From Candidatus Woesearchaeota archaeon (GTDB lineage Archaea > Nanobdellota > Nanobdellia > Woesearchaeales > DSVV01), in assembly GCA_018303325.1 (NCBI GenBank), contig JAGVYH010000045.1, forward strand, positions 1-41,621: a DNA stretch of 41,621 nt, in the 5' to 3' direction. Within the stretch, counting starts at the first letter, position 1, and the number at the start of each line of letters is the position of its first letter. The translations under genes and the position numbers were made by a program. The notes under the pieces are model-generated. The model saw nothing but the letters and a program-made list of their open reading frames with translations, did not search any database and was not told where the DNA came from. Shown piece after piece: positions 1 through 7,614 of this stretch.

Positions 1-240
1 AGAAGCAATTCAAAATTATATTGCGGGTACAAATAGAACTGCAAAATTTCAGAAATTGCTTACAGGATACCCAGCACTTTAGTGCTGGGTGGTTCATTTG
101 ATGTTTTGTTTCTTAACTTGTAAACGGAAAAACATAAAAAACAGCTGACGACAAACGACCTACGATTAACGATCTACGACAAACGACTTACTAATTTATC
201 ATAGTGAACGGGTTGGACATGCCAGGAACTGAATAAAAAC
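1..240. repeat. Palindromic spacer downstream of the ATP synthase operon
   Basis: No gene is visible. AAGCAATT (3-10) and AATTGCTT (54-61) can pair. CCCAGCAC and GTGCTGGG (70-89, loop TTTA) form a perfect 8-bp hairpin flanked by ATACCC and GGGTGG, the same framing as the hairpins near 2.7 kb. Positions 147-188 are three tandem 14-bp units of the type TACGACAAACGACY. Positions 199-228 resemble the GTGGCTTCGCCTTGGAAC right-end motif of the bracket elements at 13.3, 19.5 and 35.2 kb. Because the operon is transcribed toward position 1, this is its 3' region and may terminate transcription (inference). The element may be cut by the window edge. Confidence 0.6.
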
Positions 241-247
241 ACTTAAC

Positions 248-868
248 TTACATCTTCTGCTTTATCCTCTTCATTCTGAAAGTATTCTCTCGCTCCATTT
301 CTTCCAAACGCATGCTAATGAACGCTTTCAGCTTTTCAAGTTTAGGTATAACAGAAAATTCAAGGGCATTAACCCTTCTCTTTGTTTTCTCTATCTCTAT
401 CAGTAATTTCTTCAGCGCAGTTTCAACCTCTGCTGCTTTTATTACTTTTTCAACAACCTTCTCATAACCTTCAGCAGCATCGTCAATTGCTGCAGAACTG
501 CCAATAGTTCCATACCCCCTGTCGAGGAAATGCTGCGCATGATGCTGCGATTCAATCTTTGGGACAAGAACACCCATAATATTCTTTGTCTGCAATGCCA
601 CAACAGGCCTGTTCTTTACAGCCATTGAAATTGACTTCAGCTTATTATCAGTTTCAAGAACCCTCGCAACATTGATTTTGTTTAATGCATTAATGTACTC
701 GTTAATCATGTCCTGCCTCAAAGTTTTTGCTTCTTTGAGAACTTCAAAGAAATCTATAATCAAGCCGTCTCTCTTCTTTTTGAGAAGATTATAGCCAGAT
801 TTAGCTAGTTTGATGCGCTGTTTTAATTTCTGCAATTCGCTTCTTGTTGGTTTTATATCAATGGCCAT
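248..868 (-). CDS. atpD: A-type ATP synthase subunit D (central rotor shaft)
   Basis: Subunit D forms, with F, the rotating central stalk inside the A3B3 head of the archaeal A1AO ATP synthase at the cytoplasmic face of the membrane. The 206-residue length fits the family, and the N-terminus (IKPTRSELQKLKQRIKLA) is the characteristic start of the long antiparallel coiled coil, followed by the GYNLLKKKRDGL signature. The C-terminal half returns as a second helix (ALEFSVIPKLEKLKAFI). It is the last gene of the operon, 58 nt after atpB. No clear Shine-Dalgarno precedes the ATG, so it may be translated by coupling. The identification is firm. Confidence 0.95.
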   Translation of the reverse strand: MAIDIKPTRSELQKLKQRIKLAKSGYNLLKKKRDGLIIDFFEVLKEAKTLRQDMINEYINALNKINVARVLETDNKLKSISMAVKNRPVVALQTKNIMGVLVPKIESQHHAQHFLDRGYGTIGSSAAIDDAAEGYEKVVEKVIKAAEVETALKKLLIEIEKTKRRVNALEFSVIPKLEKLKAFISMRLEEMERENTFRMKRIKQKM

Positions 869-926
869 TTTAAATTATGCTGTTACCTTATGTTGTTGTA
901 TTTTATTCTGGTTTTTTCTCTTGAGT

Positions 927-2432
927 TCACTTTTTCTTTTTTGGTTTGGCTGTAATCTTAGCAGTTTTTTTTGTTTCAACTTTTTCTGTTTTTGTTCCAA
1001 TCTTCTCTGCTTTTGCTTCTTTTTTCTCTGCTTTTTCAGTCTTAACTTCTGCTTCAAGCTGTTCTTTTATATCCTTGCCATAATATTTATCTCTTAAATC
1101 AGGACTTATTCTGACAAGCTCGTCTTTTGGTATTGCCCCTAACAATTTCCAGCCAACATTTAACGTACCAAAGATAGTTCTTTCTTCATGTTTACCCTGT
1201 CTTACAAACTTGTCTTCAAATTCAGCTGCAAATTTTAATAATCTTTTATCTCTAGCGCTGAGTGCTTCTTCGCCGACAATTGCAACCAAGCCTCTTAAAT
1301 CCCTTCCTTCTGCATAAAATGCATAAAATTGATCTGAGGCGGTTTTATGATCATCTCGTGTACGCCCTTTGCCAATGCCTAAGTTCATTAATCGTGATAA
1401 TGACGGCAGAACATCAACAGGCGGATAAATTCCTTTTCTGTGCAATTCTCTGCTCAATACAATCTGTCCTTCTGTGATATATCCTGTAAGGTCTGGAATA
1501 GGATGAGTAATGTCGTCACCAACCATTGTTAATATGGGAATTTGTGTAATGCTTCCTTTTTTACCTTTAATCATTCCTGCTCTTTCATAAAGGCATGCAA
1601 GGTCAGTGTACATGTAGCCAGGATATCCTCTTCTGCCTGGAATTTCTTCTCTAGCTGCTCCAATCTCTCTCAAGCTTTCGCAGTAGTTGGTCATGTCTGT
1701 TAAGATTACAAGCACGTGCATATCTTTTTCATAAGCAAAATATTCTGCTGCTGTCAATGCCATTCTCGGCGTAATTAATCTTTCAACAGCTGGATCGTCT
1801 GCAAGGTTCAGGAATACAACGCTTCTTTCAAGCGCTCCTGTTTCCTCAAAATCTTTAATGAAACTTTGAGCTTCTTCGTTAGTAATTCCCATTGCTGCGA
1901 ATATAACGACGAAATGCTCTTTCTGGCCTATTACCTTAGCCTGTCTTGCAATCTGCAGTGCAATTTCATTGTGCGGTAATCCGCTGCCTGAAAATATCGG
2001 CAGTTTTTGGCCTCTGACAAGTGTGTTTGTGCCGTCAATAGTTGAAATTCCCGTCTGAATAAAATCTTTTGGCGAGTCTCTTGCCTGCGGGTTGATTGCT
2101 GCGCCAATAATATCTAATCTTTTTTCTGGAATAATTTCTGTGCCATCCAATGGTTTTCCTGCGCCGCTCAAAATTCTACCAAGCATATCTTCGCTGACGC
2201 TTAGTTTTATTGTTTCACCAAGAAATTTTATTCTTGAATTTCTGTCAATACCGCTTGTGCCTTCAAAAACCTGAACAACAACTATATCGTCGCTGGTGTC
2301 CAGAACTTGGCCATTCTTTATGCTTCCGTCTGGTAAAGCAATCTTAACAAGCTCCCCATATCCAATCGGGTCTGTTTTCTCGACAAATACCAACGGACCA
2401 GCAATTCTTGTGATTGTTTTGTATTCTTTCAT
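927..2432 (-). CDS. atpB: A-type ATP synthase subunit B (non-catalytic head subunit)
   Basis: Subunit B alternates with A in the A3B3 head and binds nucleotide without turning it over. The protein has the N-terminal beta barrel ([15 protein letters not shown]), the degenerate P-loop region GSGLPHNE that lacks the Walker lysine as expected for B, and the [15 protein letters not shown] and [12 protein letters not shown] signatures. I start it at the second of two in-frame ATGs, because GGAGGG lies 7 nt upstream of that codon and overlaps the first ATG (2447). The last 45 residues are a lysine/alanine/glutamate-rich low-complexity tail ending in KPKKKK, beyond the usual end of the family; this is unusual. 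A 440-bp palindrome-rich spacer separates it from atpA. Confidence 0.95.
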   Translation of the reverse strand: MKEYKTITRIAGPLVFVEKTDPIGYGELVKIALPDGSIKNGQVLDTSDDIVVVQVFEGTSGIDRNSRIKFLGETIKLSVSEDMLGRILSGAGKPLDGTEIIPEKRLDIIGAAINPQARDSPKDFIQTGISTIDGTNTLVRGQKLPIFSGSGLPHNEIALQIARQAKVIGQKEHFVVIFAAMGITNEEAQSFIKDFEETGALERSVVFLNLADDPAVERLITPRMALTAAEYFAYEKDMHVLVILTDMTNYCESLREIGAAREEIPGRRGYPGYMYTDLACLYERAGMIKGKKGSITQIPILTMVGDDITHPIPDLTGYITEGQIVLSRELHRKGIYPPVDVLPSLSRLMNLGIGKGRTRDDHKTASDQFYAFYAEGRDLRGLVAIVGEEALSARDKRLLKFAAEFEDKFVRQGKHEERTIFGTLNVGWKLLGAIPKDELVRISPDLRDKYYGKDIKEQLEAEVKTEKAEKKEAKAEKIGTKTEKVETKKTAKITAKPKKKK

Positions 2433-2471
2433 TATGATTCCCTCCATTGAATTTTTTACATTTTACTAAGT

Positions 2472-2569
2472 TATATACTAAAAGTCCTTAGCTTCCGAAC
2501 AAAAAACAAGGACTTTTGTATATACAAATGGAATTAGTTTGTTCGAAAACTAATTCCATTTAGTATATA
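2472..2569. repeat. Paired-hairpin element 1 (between atpA and atpB)
   Basis: Outer inverted repeat TATATACTAAA (2472-2482) / TTTAGTATATA (2559-2569), central palindrome TTTGTATATACAAA (2515-2528), and two hairpins. The first has AAAAGTCCTT / AAGGACTTTT arms with CCGAAC in its loop; the second has a perfect 15-bp stem (2526-2540 / 2547-2561) with loop GTTCGA. The loop motifs CGAAC and GTTCG are complementary. The framing motifs recur at 4734-4830 with different stem sequences. It sits in the transcribed spacer of the operon. There is no ORF in it. Confidence 0.8.
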
Positions 2570-2785
2570 TCTCGGGAATCAGAGATTCCTGAGAAGTTAG
2601 AAAGCTTTGCTTTCCAACTTACAAGTATTATACCCCGCAGCTTGCTGCGACACCCAGTTTGTAATCTTAAAAATGTCGGTCACGAAGTGACAAATTCGCC
2701 GTATACCCCACAGCTTGCTGTGGGTGGGTAGGCGAATTTGAGGCATTTTTTTTGATTTGTTCGAAAATTAATTGCTTTTAATATA
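2570..2785. repeat. Hairpin string, copy 1 (inverted copy near 22.6 kb)
   Basis: Consecutive hairpins: 2570-2594 (TCTCGGGAATC arm, one G-T pair), 2594-2620 (AAGTTAGAAAGC arm, one mismatch), CGCAGC-TT-GCTGCG (2636-2649), GTCAC-GAA-GTGAC (2679-2691), and CAAATTCGCC / GGCGAATTTG (2691-2700 / 2731-2740) enclosing CCCACAGC-TT-GCTGTGGG (2707-2724). A reverse-complement relative lies at 22510-22745. Positions 2757-2785 (TTTGTTCGAAAATTAAT onward) look like an orphan right half of a paired-hairpin element. With 2433-2471 and 2786-2872, which hold nothing recognisable, this fills the 440-bp atpB-atpA spacer. Confidence 0.75.
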
Positions 2786-2872
2786 CATCAAATTTTTTAT
2801 CTTATTAAACCCTATTCATTACTAAATCATATTTTACCAAATTATTAATTGTGATTATTGCATTAATCATAA

Positions 2873-4612
2873 TTATCTCTCTTTTAACTGTGCAAACTCA
2901 TCTTCCATAGCTTTATTGGCTTGCTCAAGATGTTTTTTGTAATCTTTTGTATACTTAGCATCTCCAATCTTGTTTTTTGAAACTACAGTCAGAATTTGTT
3001 TAATCCTTATCCCTTTCTTTAATGATTCCTCTGCAAGTTCTCCAAATTTAAGCACAGACAATATCATTGCGCAGCTTTTCTTTGGCTCACAGTAAGTGTC
3101 TACTTCATGATAAGCATTTTGCTGCAGAATAAATTCTCTTATTAATCTAGCAACTTCTAAAGTTACCTGTTCTTTGTCAGGCAGTGCATCGCTTCCAACC
3201 AATTGCACAATCTCCATTAATTTTTCTTCTTCCTGCAGTGTTGTCATTAATTTTTTTACATATATATCCCATTCCCCATGAACATTTTCTTTGAACCATG
3301 GTGTTAATGTTTCCATGTACAAACTATAACTGTTCAGCCAGTTTATTGACGGAAAATGTCTTCTCTGCGCTAGTTTTGCATCCAATGCCCAGAATGTTTT
3401 GGTAACTCTTAAAGTGTTTTGCGTGACAGGCTCAGAAAAGTCTCCACCTGGCGGGCTTACTGCACCAATAACTGAGACACTGCCTAACTCGTCTGTTCCT
3501 AATGGAATTACTCTGCCTGCCCTTTCATAAAACTCAGCTAATTTTGTTGCGAGATAAGCAGGATAACCTTCTTCACCCGGCATCTCTTCCAATCTAGACG
3601 AGATTTCTCTCATTGCTTCTGCCCATCTTGATGTTGAATCAGCCATCAAAGCAACATTGTATCCCATGTCTCTGAAATATTCAGCAATAGTGATTCCTGT
3701 GTATACAGAAGCTTCTCTTGCTGCAACAGGCATGTTAGATGTGTTAGCAATAAGCACTGTTCTTTCCATTAATGGCTTTCCTGTTTTTGGATCTATTAAA
3801 TGCGGAAATTCTGTAAGAACTTCAGTCATCTCATTGCCTCGTTCACCGCAGCCAATGTATACGATAATTTCAGCATCGCACCATTTTGCAAGCTGCTGCT
3901 GTGATACAGTTTTTCCGGCTCCAAATGGCCCAGGAATAGCTGCAACACCGCCTTTTGCCAAAGGAAATAATACATCAAAAACTCTCTGACCTGTTATCAA
4001 AGGAACTGTAGGCGCAAGTTTTTTTCTGCATGGTCTAGGGATTCTTACTGGCCAGATTTGTTTAAGCTTTAATTCTGTGCCATCATCTAATTTCCCAATA
4101 ATTTGATCAACATTATATTTGCCTGAACTTAAAGAAGTTATTTTTCCAGAACTGTTTGGCGGAATCATTATTTTATGAACAAGATTTTCAGTTTCCTGAA
4201 TTTCACCAACTATATCCCCACCCTTAACCTTCTGTCCAACTTTTGCAGTTGCCTTAAACTCCCATTTCTTCTCAGTGTCAAGAGCTCTTGCGTCAACACC
4301 TCTCTTGATAAAATTACCCATCTTATCTACAAGCACTTGCAATGGTCTTTGGATACCATCATAAATATTTGTTAACATACCAGGACCAAGCTCAACTGAC
4401 AATGACCTTCCTGTATTTTCAACTGGCTCTCCTGGTTTGATGCCAGTTGTATCTTCGTAAACCTGAATAGTAATCTTGTCGTTGTTTATTTGGATGACTT
4501 CGCCCATCAATCGTTCATTTCCAACGCGGACAACATCATACATCCTTGCTGATATGCCTTTTGCAATAACAACAGGTCCAGCGATTCTGTATAAAACTCC
4601 CTTTTGTGCCAT
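2873..4612 (-). CDS. atpA: A-type ATP synthase subunit A (catalytic)
   Basis: Catalytic subunit of the A1 head, which makes or hydrolyses ATP at the A/B interface. It is 579 residues, normal for the family. Visible are the N-terminal barrel (residues 1-75), the non-homologous insert region characteristic of A subunits (about 115-190), the Walker A motif GPFGAGKT (228-235), the [20 protein letters not shown] catalytic block, and the C-terminal helical domain. GGTGA lies 8 nt upstream of the ATG. It is flanked on both sides by palindromic spacers (4613-4934 upstream, 2433-2872 downstream), so its mRNA segment is framed by stable hairpins. No intein is present. Confidence 0.97.
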   Translation of the reverse strand: MAQKGVLYRIAGPVVIAKGISARMYDVVRVGNERLMGEVIQINNDKITIQVYEDTTGIKPGEPVENTGRSLSVELGPGMLTNIYDGIQRPLQVLVDKMGNFIKRGVDARALDTEKKWEFKATAKVGQKVKGGDIVGEIQETENLVHKIMIPPNSSGKITSLSSGKYNVDQIIGKLDDGTELKLKQIWPVRIPRPCRKKLAPTVPLITGQRVFDVLFPLAKGGVAAIPGPFGAGKTVSQQQLAKWCDAEIIVYIGCGERGNEMTEVLTEFPHLIDPKTGKPLMERTVLIANTSNMPVAAREASVYTGITIAEYFRDMGYNVALMADSTSRWAEAMREISSRLEEMPGEEGYPAYLATKLAEFYERAGRVIPLGTDELGSVSVIGAVSPPGGDFSEPVTQNTLRVTKTFWALDAKLAQRRHFPSINWLNSYSLYMETLTPWFKENVHGEWDIYVKKLMTTLQEEEKLMEIVQLVGSDALPDKEQVTLEVARLIREFILQQNAYHEVDTYCEPKKSCAMILSVLKFGELAEESLKKGIRIKQILTVVSKNKIGDAKYTKDYKKHLEQANKAMEDEFAQLKER

Positions 4613-4723
4613 AATTATTCACCTTTAATATTTTGTTTTTGTATTTTTCTTGTGTTTATCTAAATTTTTTATCTGTAATTATTATTTTTGTAATTTCAGC
4701 TTGCCTTTACTTCTTAATTCAAA

Positions 4724-4858
4724 AAAAATGGGTTATATACTAAAAGTGCAAAATAATCGAACATTATTTTGCACTTTTGTATATACAAACGTGATTAATT
4801 TGTTCGAAAATTAATCACGTTTAGTATAAACCTCACAGCTCTGCTGTGACCCATTTTT
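4724..4858. repeat. Paired-hairpin element 2 with outer closing stem (between atpF and atpA)
   Basis: AAAAATGGGT (4724-4733) pairs with ACCCATTTTT (4849-4858) and encloses three hairpins. Hairpin one: 15-bp stem 4743-4757 / 4763-4777, loop CGAAC. Hairpin two: 15-bp stem 4787-4801 / 4808-4822, loop GTTCGA. Hairpin three: TCACAGC-TCT-GCTGTGA (4833-4849). The framing motifs TATATACTAAA, TTTGTATATACAAA and TTTAGTATA match element 1 at 2472-2569, but the stems differ and are compensated on both arms. The two loops are complementary over 5 nt. No ORF is seen in 4613-4934. Confidence 0.8.
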
Positions 4859-4861
4859 AAG

Positions 4862-4930
4862 AGTAAACCTCCCATCTGAAGCGTTGGCAAAATAAAGCCC
4901 CGCAGCTCTGCTGCGATTGGGAAGTTTACT
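4862..4930. repeat. Compound hairpin at the 3' end of atpF
   Basis: AGTAAAC (4862-4868) / GTTTACT (4924-4930) and TCCCA / TGGGA form a closing stem around CGCAGC-TCT-GCTGCG (4901-4915). The inner hairpin is the same type as those at 2636, 2710 and 4833. It begins 4 bp past the atpF stop codon and is transcribed from that gene into the atpF-atpA spacer. Confidence 0.6.
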
Positions 4931-4934
4931 TTTG

Positions 4935-5252
4935 TTACTTGCTCCATAAATCTACACCAATGGATTTCATTATTTTTTTTCTCAATGTTTCTTGTGCTCC
5001 AGATGTTGTTGATAATGTTACAACAACTGGCCTCACCATTGCCTCAATGTCTTCTCTGAACTGATCTGGCAGTGAATCCATTGTTTTCTCGTCAACAATC
5101 ACTATGCCTGCTTCTTTGTTTTCTATTAATTTACTAATTGTCTCTTTTGAATTTGAAGATTCTAAAACCTCTAATGTTTCAAGGCCGGATAATCTAAACC
5201 CTAAAGTGAACTCTGAGCCGCCGACAGCAATAATCTTAAATTGTTCTGACAT
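4935..5252 (-). CDS. atpF: A-type ATP synthase subunit F
   Basis: Small Rossmann-like subunit that binds D in the central stalk of the A1 head. About 105 residues from MSEQFKIIAVGG, with the conserved GFRLSGLE segment near residue 20 and the IVIVDEKTMDSLP strand. An upstream in-frame ATG (5297) would add 15 residues (MHRTLGCRIKLKAKN) that do not resemble the family, so I prefer 5252; the ribosome-binding site is weak for both. It follows atpC closely (the stop of atpC is at 5307) and is followed by the palindromic spacer before atpA. Confidence 0.88.
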   Translation of the reverse strand: MSEQFKIIAVGGSEFTLGFRLSGLETLEVLESSNSKETISKLIENKEAGIVIVDEKTMDSLPDQFREDIEAMVRPVVVTLSTTSGAQETLRKKIMKSIGVDLWSK

Positions 5253-5306
5253 GTTTTTCGCCTTTAGTTTAATCCTGCACCCTAATGTTCTATGCATTAA
5301 AAATAA

Positions 5307-6365
5307 TTATGTAACAATCAATTGTTTTGAAATAAAATCTTCCTTTAAACCCAATTGCCTGCTTTTAACAATTGTCTTTAAATTCATTAATTCAACTTCT
5401 TTTGCAAACATATAACCTATGATAATATCTATTGACAGGGGATTTTGATGAAGCAGGAGCAGTGATTTGCTTAACAAATATTTGTCAAGGTCATTTTCAA
5501 ATTCAACCAGTGATGCTCCGCTTAACAATGCTTCTTTATGTTTTTTAATAATTTTCTTAAATGAAGTTTTTTCCAGTTCTTTAATAGTGTCCTTGTAATC
5601 AAGCTTTAATAATTGTTTAAGGATGCGTTTGTTCAATTCACTGCCAAACATACATATATGCTGGCTCAATTGTTTCTCTGTTACACCGCCTTTTTTCATC
5701 CTCAGCAATAATTTAATATTTAACATGTCAATTTCATTAAGTATGAACACCTTGAATAATTGACCTTGTTCAGGTATCTTTTCGCTGAATTCAAATGCAT
5801 AATTAAAATATGCTTTGTCCAGTGAATTTTCAATTAATGATAATGAATTTGTGTCCTCTAATTCTTTAACTAGATGAAGTATAAGTTTCTTCTCTAATAA
5901 TTTTGAGCTCTCAAGCATCTTTTGTATTGAGGTTTCTTCAATCAGCTTTTCATAAAATTTTCCTGAGTTCAGACCGATTGGAATCAGCATCTTTTTTATT
6001 GCTTCATTGCTAAGGTTAGCAAATTTCCCCCTTAAAATTGATTTTATATTATAATAGTCATATCTTCTTAAATGTGCATTGATTAGAAGATCAAGCTCAT
6101 CAGGTGAGATTCTTAATAATTTATTGAATGAAGATATAAGATTCTTGTTGAGCGCTGCTTCTAAAAGATCTGCGCCACTTAATTCCATTGCAAGCTCATT
6201 AATTTCTTTCTTGTACTCAGAATCCTGCAAAAATTTAGTGATCTCGGCAAAGCTCATCTTCAGCAGTTTGTTATAGTCATCTCTGTTCAAAAGCTTGGCT
6301 TTCATTGTTGCAACTCTTACATATGTGTAAGGATAACAATCTGCTAACTTTAGGTTTTCTGTCAT
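5307..6365 (-). CDS. atpC: A-type ATP synthase subunit C
   Basis: Subunit C (the V-type d homologue) is the funnel-shaped coupler between the central stalk and the membrane K-ring. The 352-residue, nearly all-helical protein has the typical start PYTYVRVATMKAKLLNRDDY and the family's internal threefold helical repeat, for example DLLINAHLRRYDYYNIKSIL near residue 90 and a C-terminal EVELMNLKTIVKSRQLGL segment. Gene order (E, C, F) is canonical. The ribosome-binding site is weak. Sequence divergence is high, as usual for this subunit, but context makes the call secure. Confidence 0.92.
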   Translation of the reverse strand: MTENLKLADCYPYTYVRVATMKAKLLNRDDYNKLLKMSFAEITKFLQDSEYKKEINELAMELSGADLLEAALNKNLISSFNKLLRISPDELDLLINAHLRRYDYYNIKSILRGKFANLSNEAIKKMLIPIGLNSGKFYEKLIEETSIQKMLESSKLLEKKLILHLVKELEDTNSLSLIENSLDKAYFNYAFEFSEKIPEQGQLFKVFILNEIDMLNIKLLLRMKKGGVTEKQLSQHICMFGSELNKRILKQLLKLDYKDTIKELEKTSFKKIIKKHKEALLSGASLVEFENDLDKYLLSKSLLLLHQNPLSIDIIIGYMFAKEVELMNLKTIVKSRQLGLKEDFISKQLIVT

Positions 6366-6468
6366 TTTTATATCTTCATTTATTTTTTAGTTCTATTTTG
6401 GTTTCATCACTTATTAAGGCGCTTAATTGAAAATAAAATATCTTAATTCTCAATTAATGCATTAAGCA

Positions 6469-7026
6469 CTAAAACAATATCTGAGCTAGCTTATGAAGCT
6501 GCTTTTCGTAAATGTCATTGAACAAAGTATCATAGCTGTAATCAATCCTTAATGTTTTGTCCATGTTCTCTGCTATTATCCCGCCGGATATTTTTGCAGG
6601 CAATACATTTACTGATTTTTTAGCATTCTTTTTCACAATTTGCATCTCAGATTCACTACAATAAACACATGCAATCGGAAATTCTTTCTCTGCCTTTGAT
6701 AGCAATGCTTTCAGCAAAGATTCCTTGTTTGTCTTTGACAGGTTTAGGATTTCTTTTTTTGCTGCTTCTACCACTATATTCATTATCTCTTTTTTTTTGT
6801 CAAATAAATATTTTTTAGCCTCAAGCTTTGCAACTGCTAATTCTTTTTTTTCCAAAGATACTAATTCTTTACTGTACTCTTCCATGCTATTTTCATTCAA
6901 ATTGTGCATTTCCTCTTCTGAGTTTACAGCTATTTCTTCAGCTTCTTTCGATGCCTTGTTAATTATTTCAGACACTGATTTCTCTGCTTCTTCCAGTATA
7001 TCTTGTTTTACTTCTTCCAATCCCAT
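6469..7026 (-). CDS. atpE: A-type ATP synthase subunit E (peripheral stalk)
   Basis: Forms the peripheral stalks with H. It has 185 residues: an N-terminal coiled coil of about 100 residues rich in Glu, Lys and Ala, then a globular C-terminal domain with the conserved-type segment AKISGGIIAENMDKTLRID. I use the ATG at 7026 with AAAGGTG upstream; a TTG start at 7041 is possible but would place that site inside the gene. It lies between the K-E spacer, which carries paired hairpins, and atpC (103 nt away). Confidence 0.9.
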   Translation of the reverse strand: MGLEEVKQDILEEAEKSVSEIINKASKEAEEIAVNSEEEMHNLNENSMEEYSKELVSLEKKELAVAKLEAKKYLFDKKKEIMNIVVEAAKKEILNLSKTNKESLLKALLSKAEKEFPIACVYCSESEMQIVKKNAKKSVNVLPAKISGGIIAENMDKTLRIDYSYDTLFNDIYEKQLHKLAQILF

Positions 7027-7087
7027 ATTTACACCTTTCAAATAAACTAATGAATTATTTATTGTAGATTTAATTAAATGTTTTCAT

Positions 7088-7184
7088 TTATAGTCACGGA
7101 CATTAATAATCGTATGTAAGTAACCGTGACTATATTCGCGGACTTTAACAAAATTAATACGAATATTAAAGTCCGCCACTATAA
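7088..7184. repeat. Paired-hairpin element 3 (between atpK and atpE)
   Basis: Outer TTATAGT (7088-7094) / ACTATAA (7178-7184). Hairpin A: TATAGTCACGG (7089-7099) / CCGTGACTATA (7124-7134). Hairpin B: GCGGACTTTAA (7138-7148) / TTAAAGTCCGC (7166-7176). Loop A contains TCGTAT (7110-7115) and loop B contains ATACGA (7157-7162), fully complementary over 6 nt. The sequence is unrelated to elements 1 and 2 but the architecture is the same: two perfect hairpins, complementary loops and TATA-GT ends. No ORF is seen. Confidence 0.75.
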
Positions 7185-7252
7185 TCTGCAATAATCTTTT
7201 AATTATTCATTGTACCAAGCTAACTATCAAAATATGCACGTGCAGGAAATTA

Positions 7253-7474
7253 TTATCCTGCCATGCCTATTATCAAAATAGCCACAACTAACCCAAAGAT
7301 GACTATTGTTTCTGGGATAACTGTTAGGATCAATCCCTTACCAAACAATTCTTCTTTCTCTGCCATTGCACCAACAGCTGCTGCACCAATCTGTTTTTCA
7401 GCTATTGCTGTTGCTATGGCACTTAATCCAAATGCCAAACTTGCACCGATTGCAATCAATCCTGCTTCTGCCAT
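7253..7474 (-). CDS. atpK: A-type ATP synthase proteolipid subunit K (rotor ring)
   Basis: Ion-carrying c-ring subunit in the membrane. It has 73 residues with two transmembrane helices (about 4-35 and 46-71) joined by the polar loop EKEELFGKG. The ion-binding carboxylate is Glu55 in helix 2 (VIPETIVIFG). The residue after Glu-Thr is Ile57 where many archaeal Na+-binding rings have Gln, and helix 1 lacks Gln at the usual ligand position, which suggests proton rather than sodium coupling (inference). A strong GGAGGT lies 8 nt upstream of the ATG, fitting the high copy number needed. A paired-hairpin element follows in the mRNA. Confidence 0.95.
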   Translation of the reverse strand: MAEAGLIAIGASLAFGLSAIATAIAEKQIGAAAVGAMAEKEELFGKGLILTVIPETIVIFGLVVAILIIGMAG

Positions 7475-7614
7475 TTTTATTTACCTCCATTCTTGTTTTG
7501 ATTATTTTTTTTCTTTTCAGTTCTTTTAAATTTTTTCTTAATTATTTCTTATCTATTATTATCTTTCTATTTTTATTATATTTCTTTTTTTTCCTTTATA
7601 TTCTCATTATTTAT

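Noticed and set aside
810-1097. Cys/Phe-rich plus-strand frame and a Lys-rich minus-strand frame around 875-1057
   Set aside because: Both are shadows of the lysine-rich end of atpB and the start of atpD.
2472-4930. CRISPR-like array of palindromic repeats
   Set aside because: Spacing is irregular, repeats are not constant in sequence, no unique spacers of equal size exist, and no cas genes are present.
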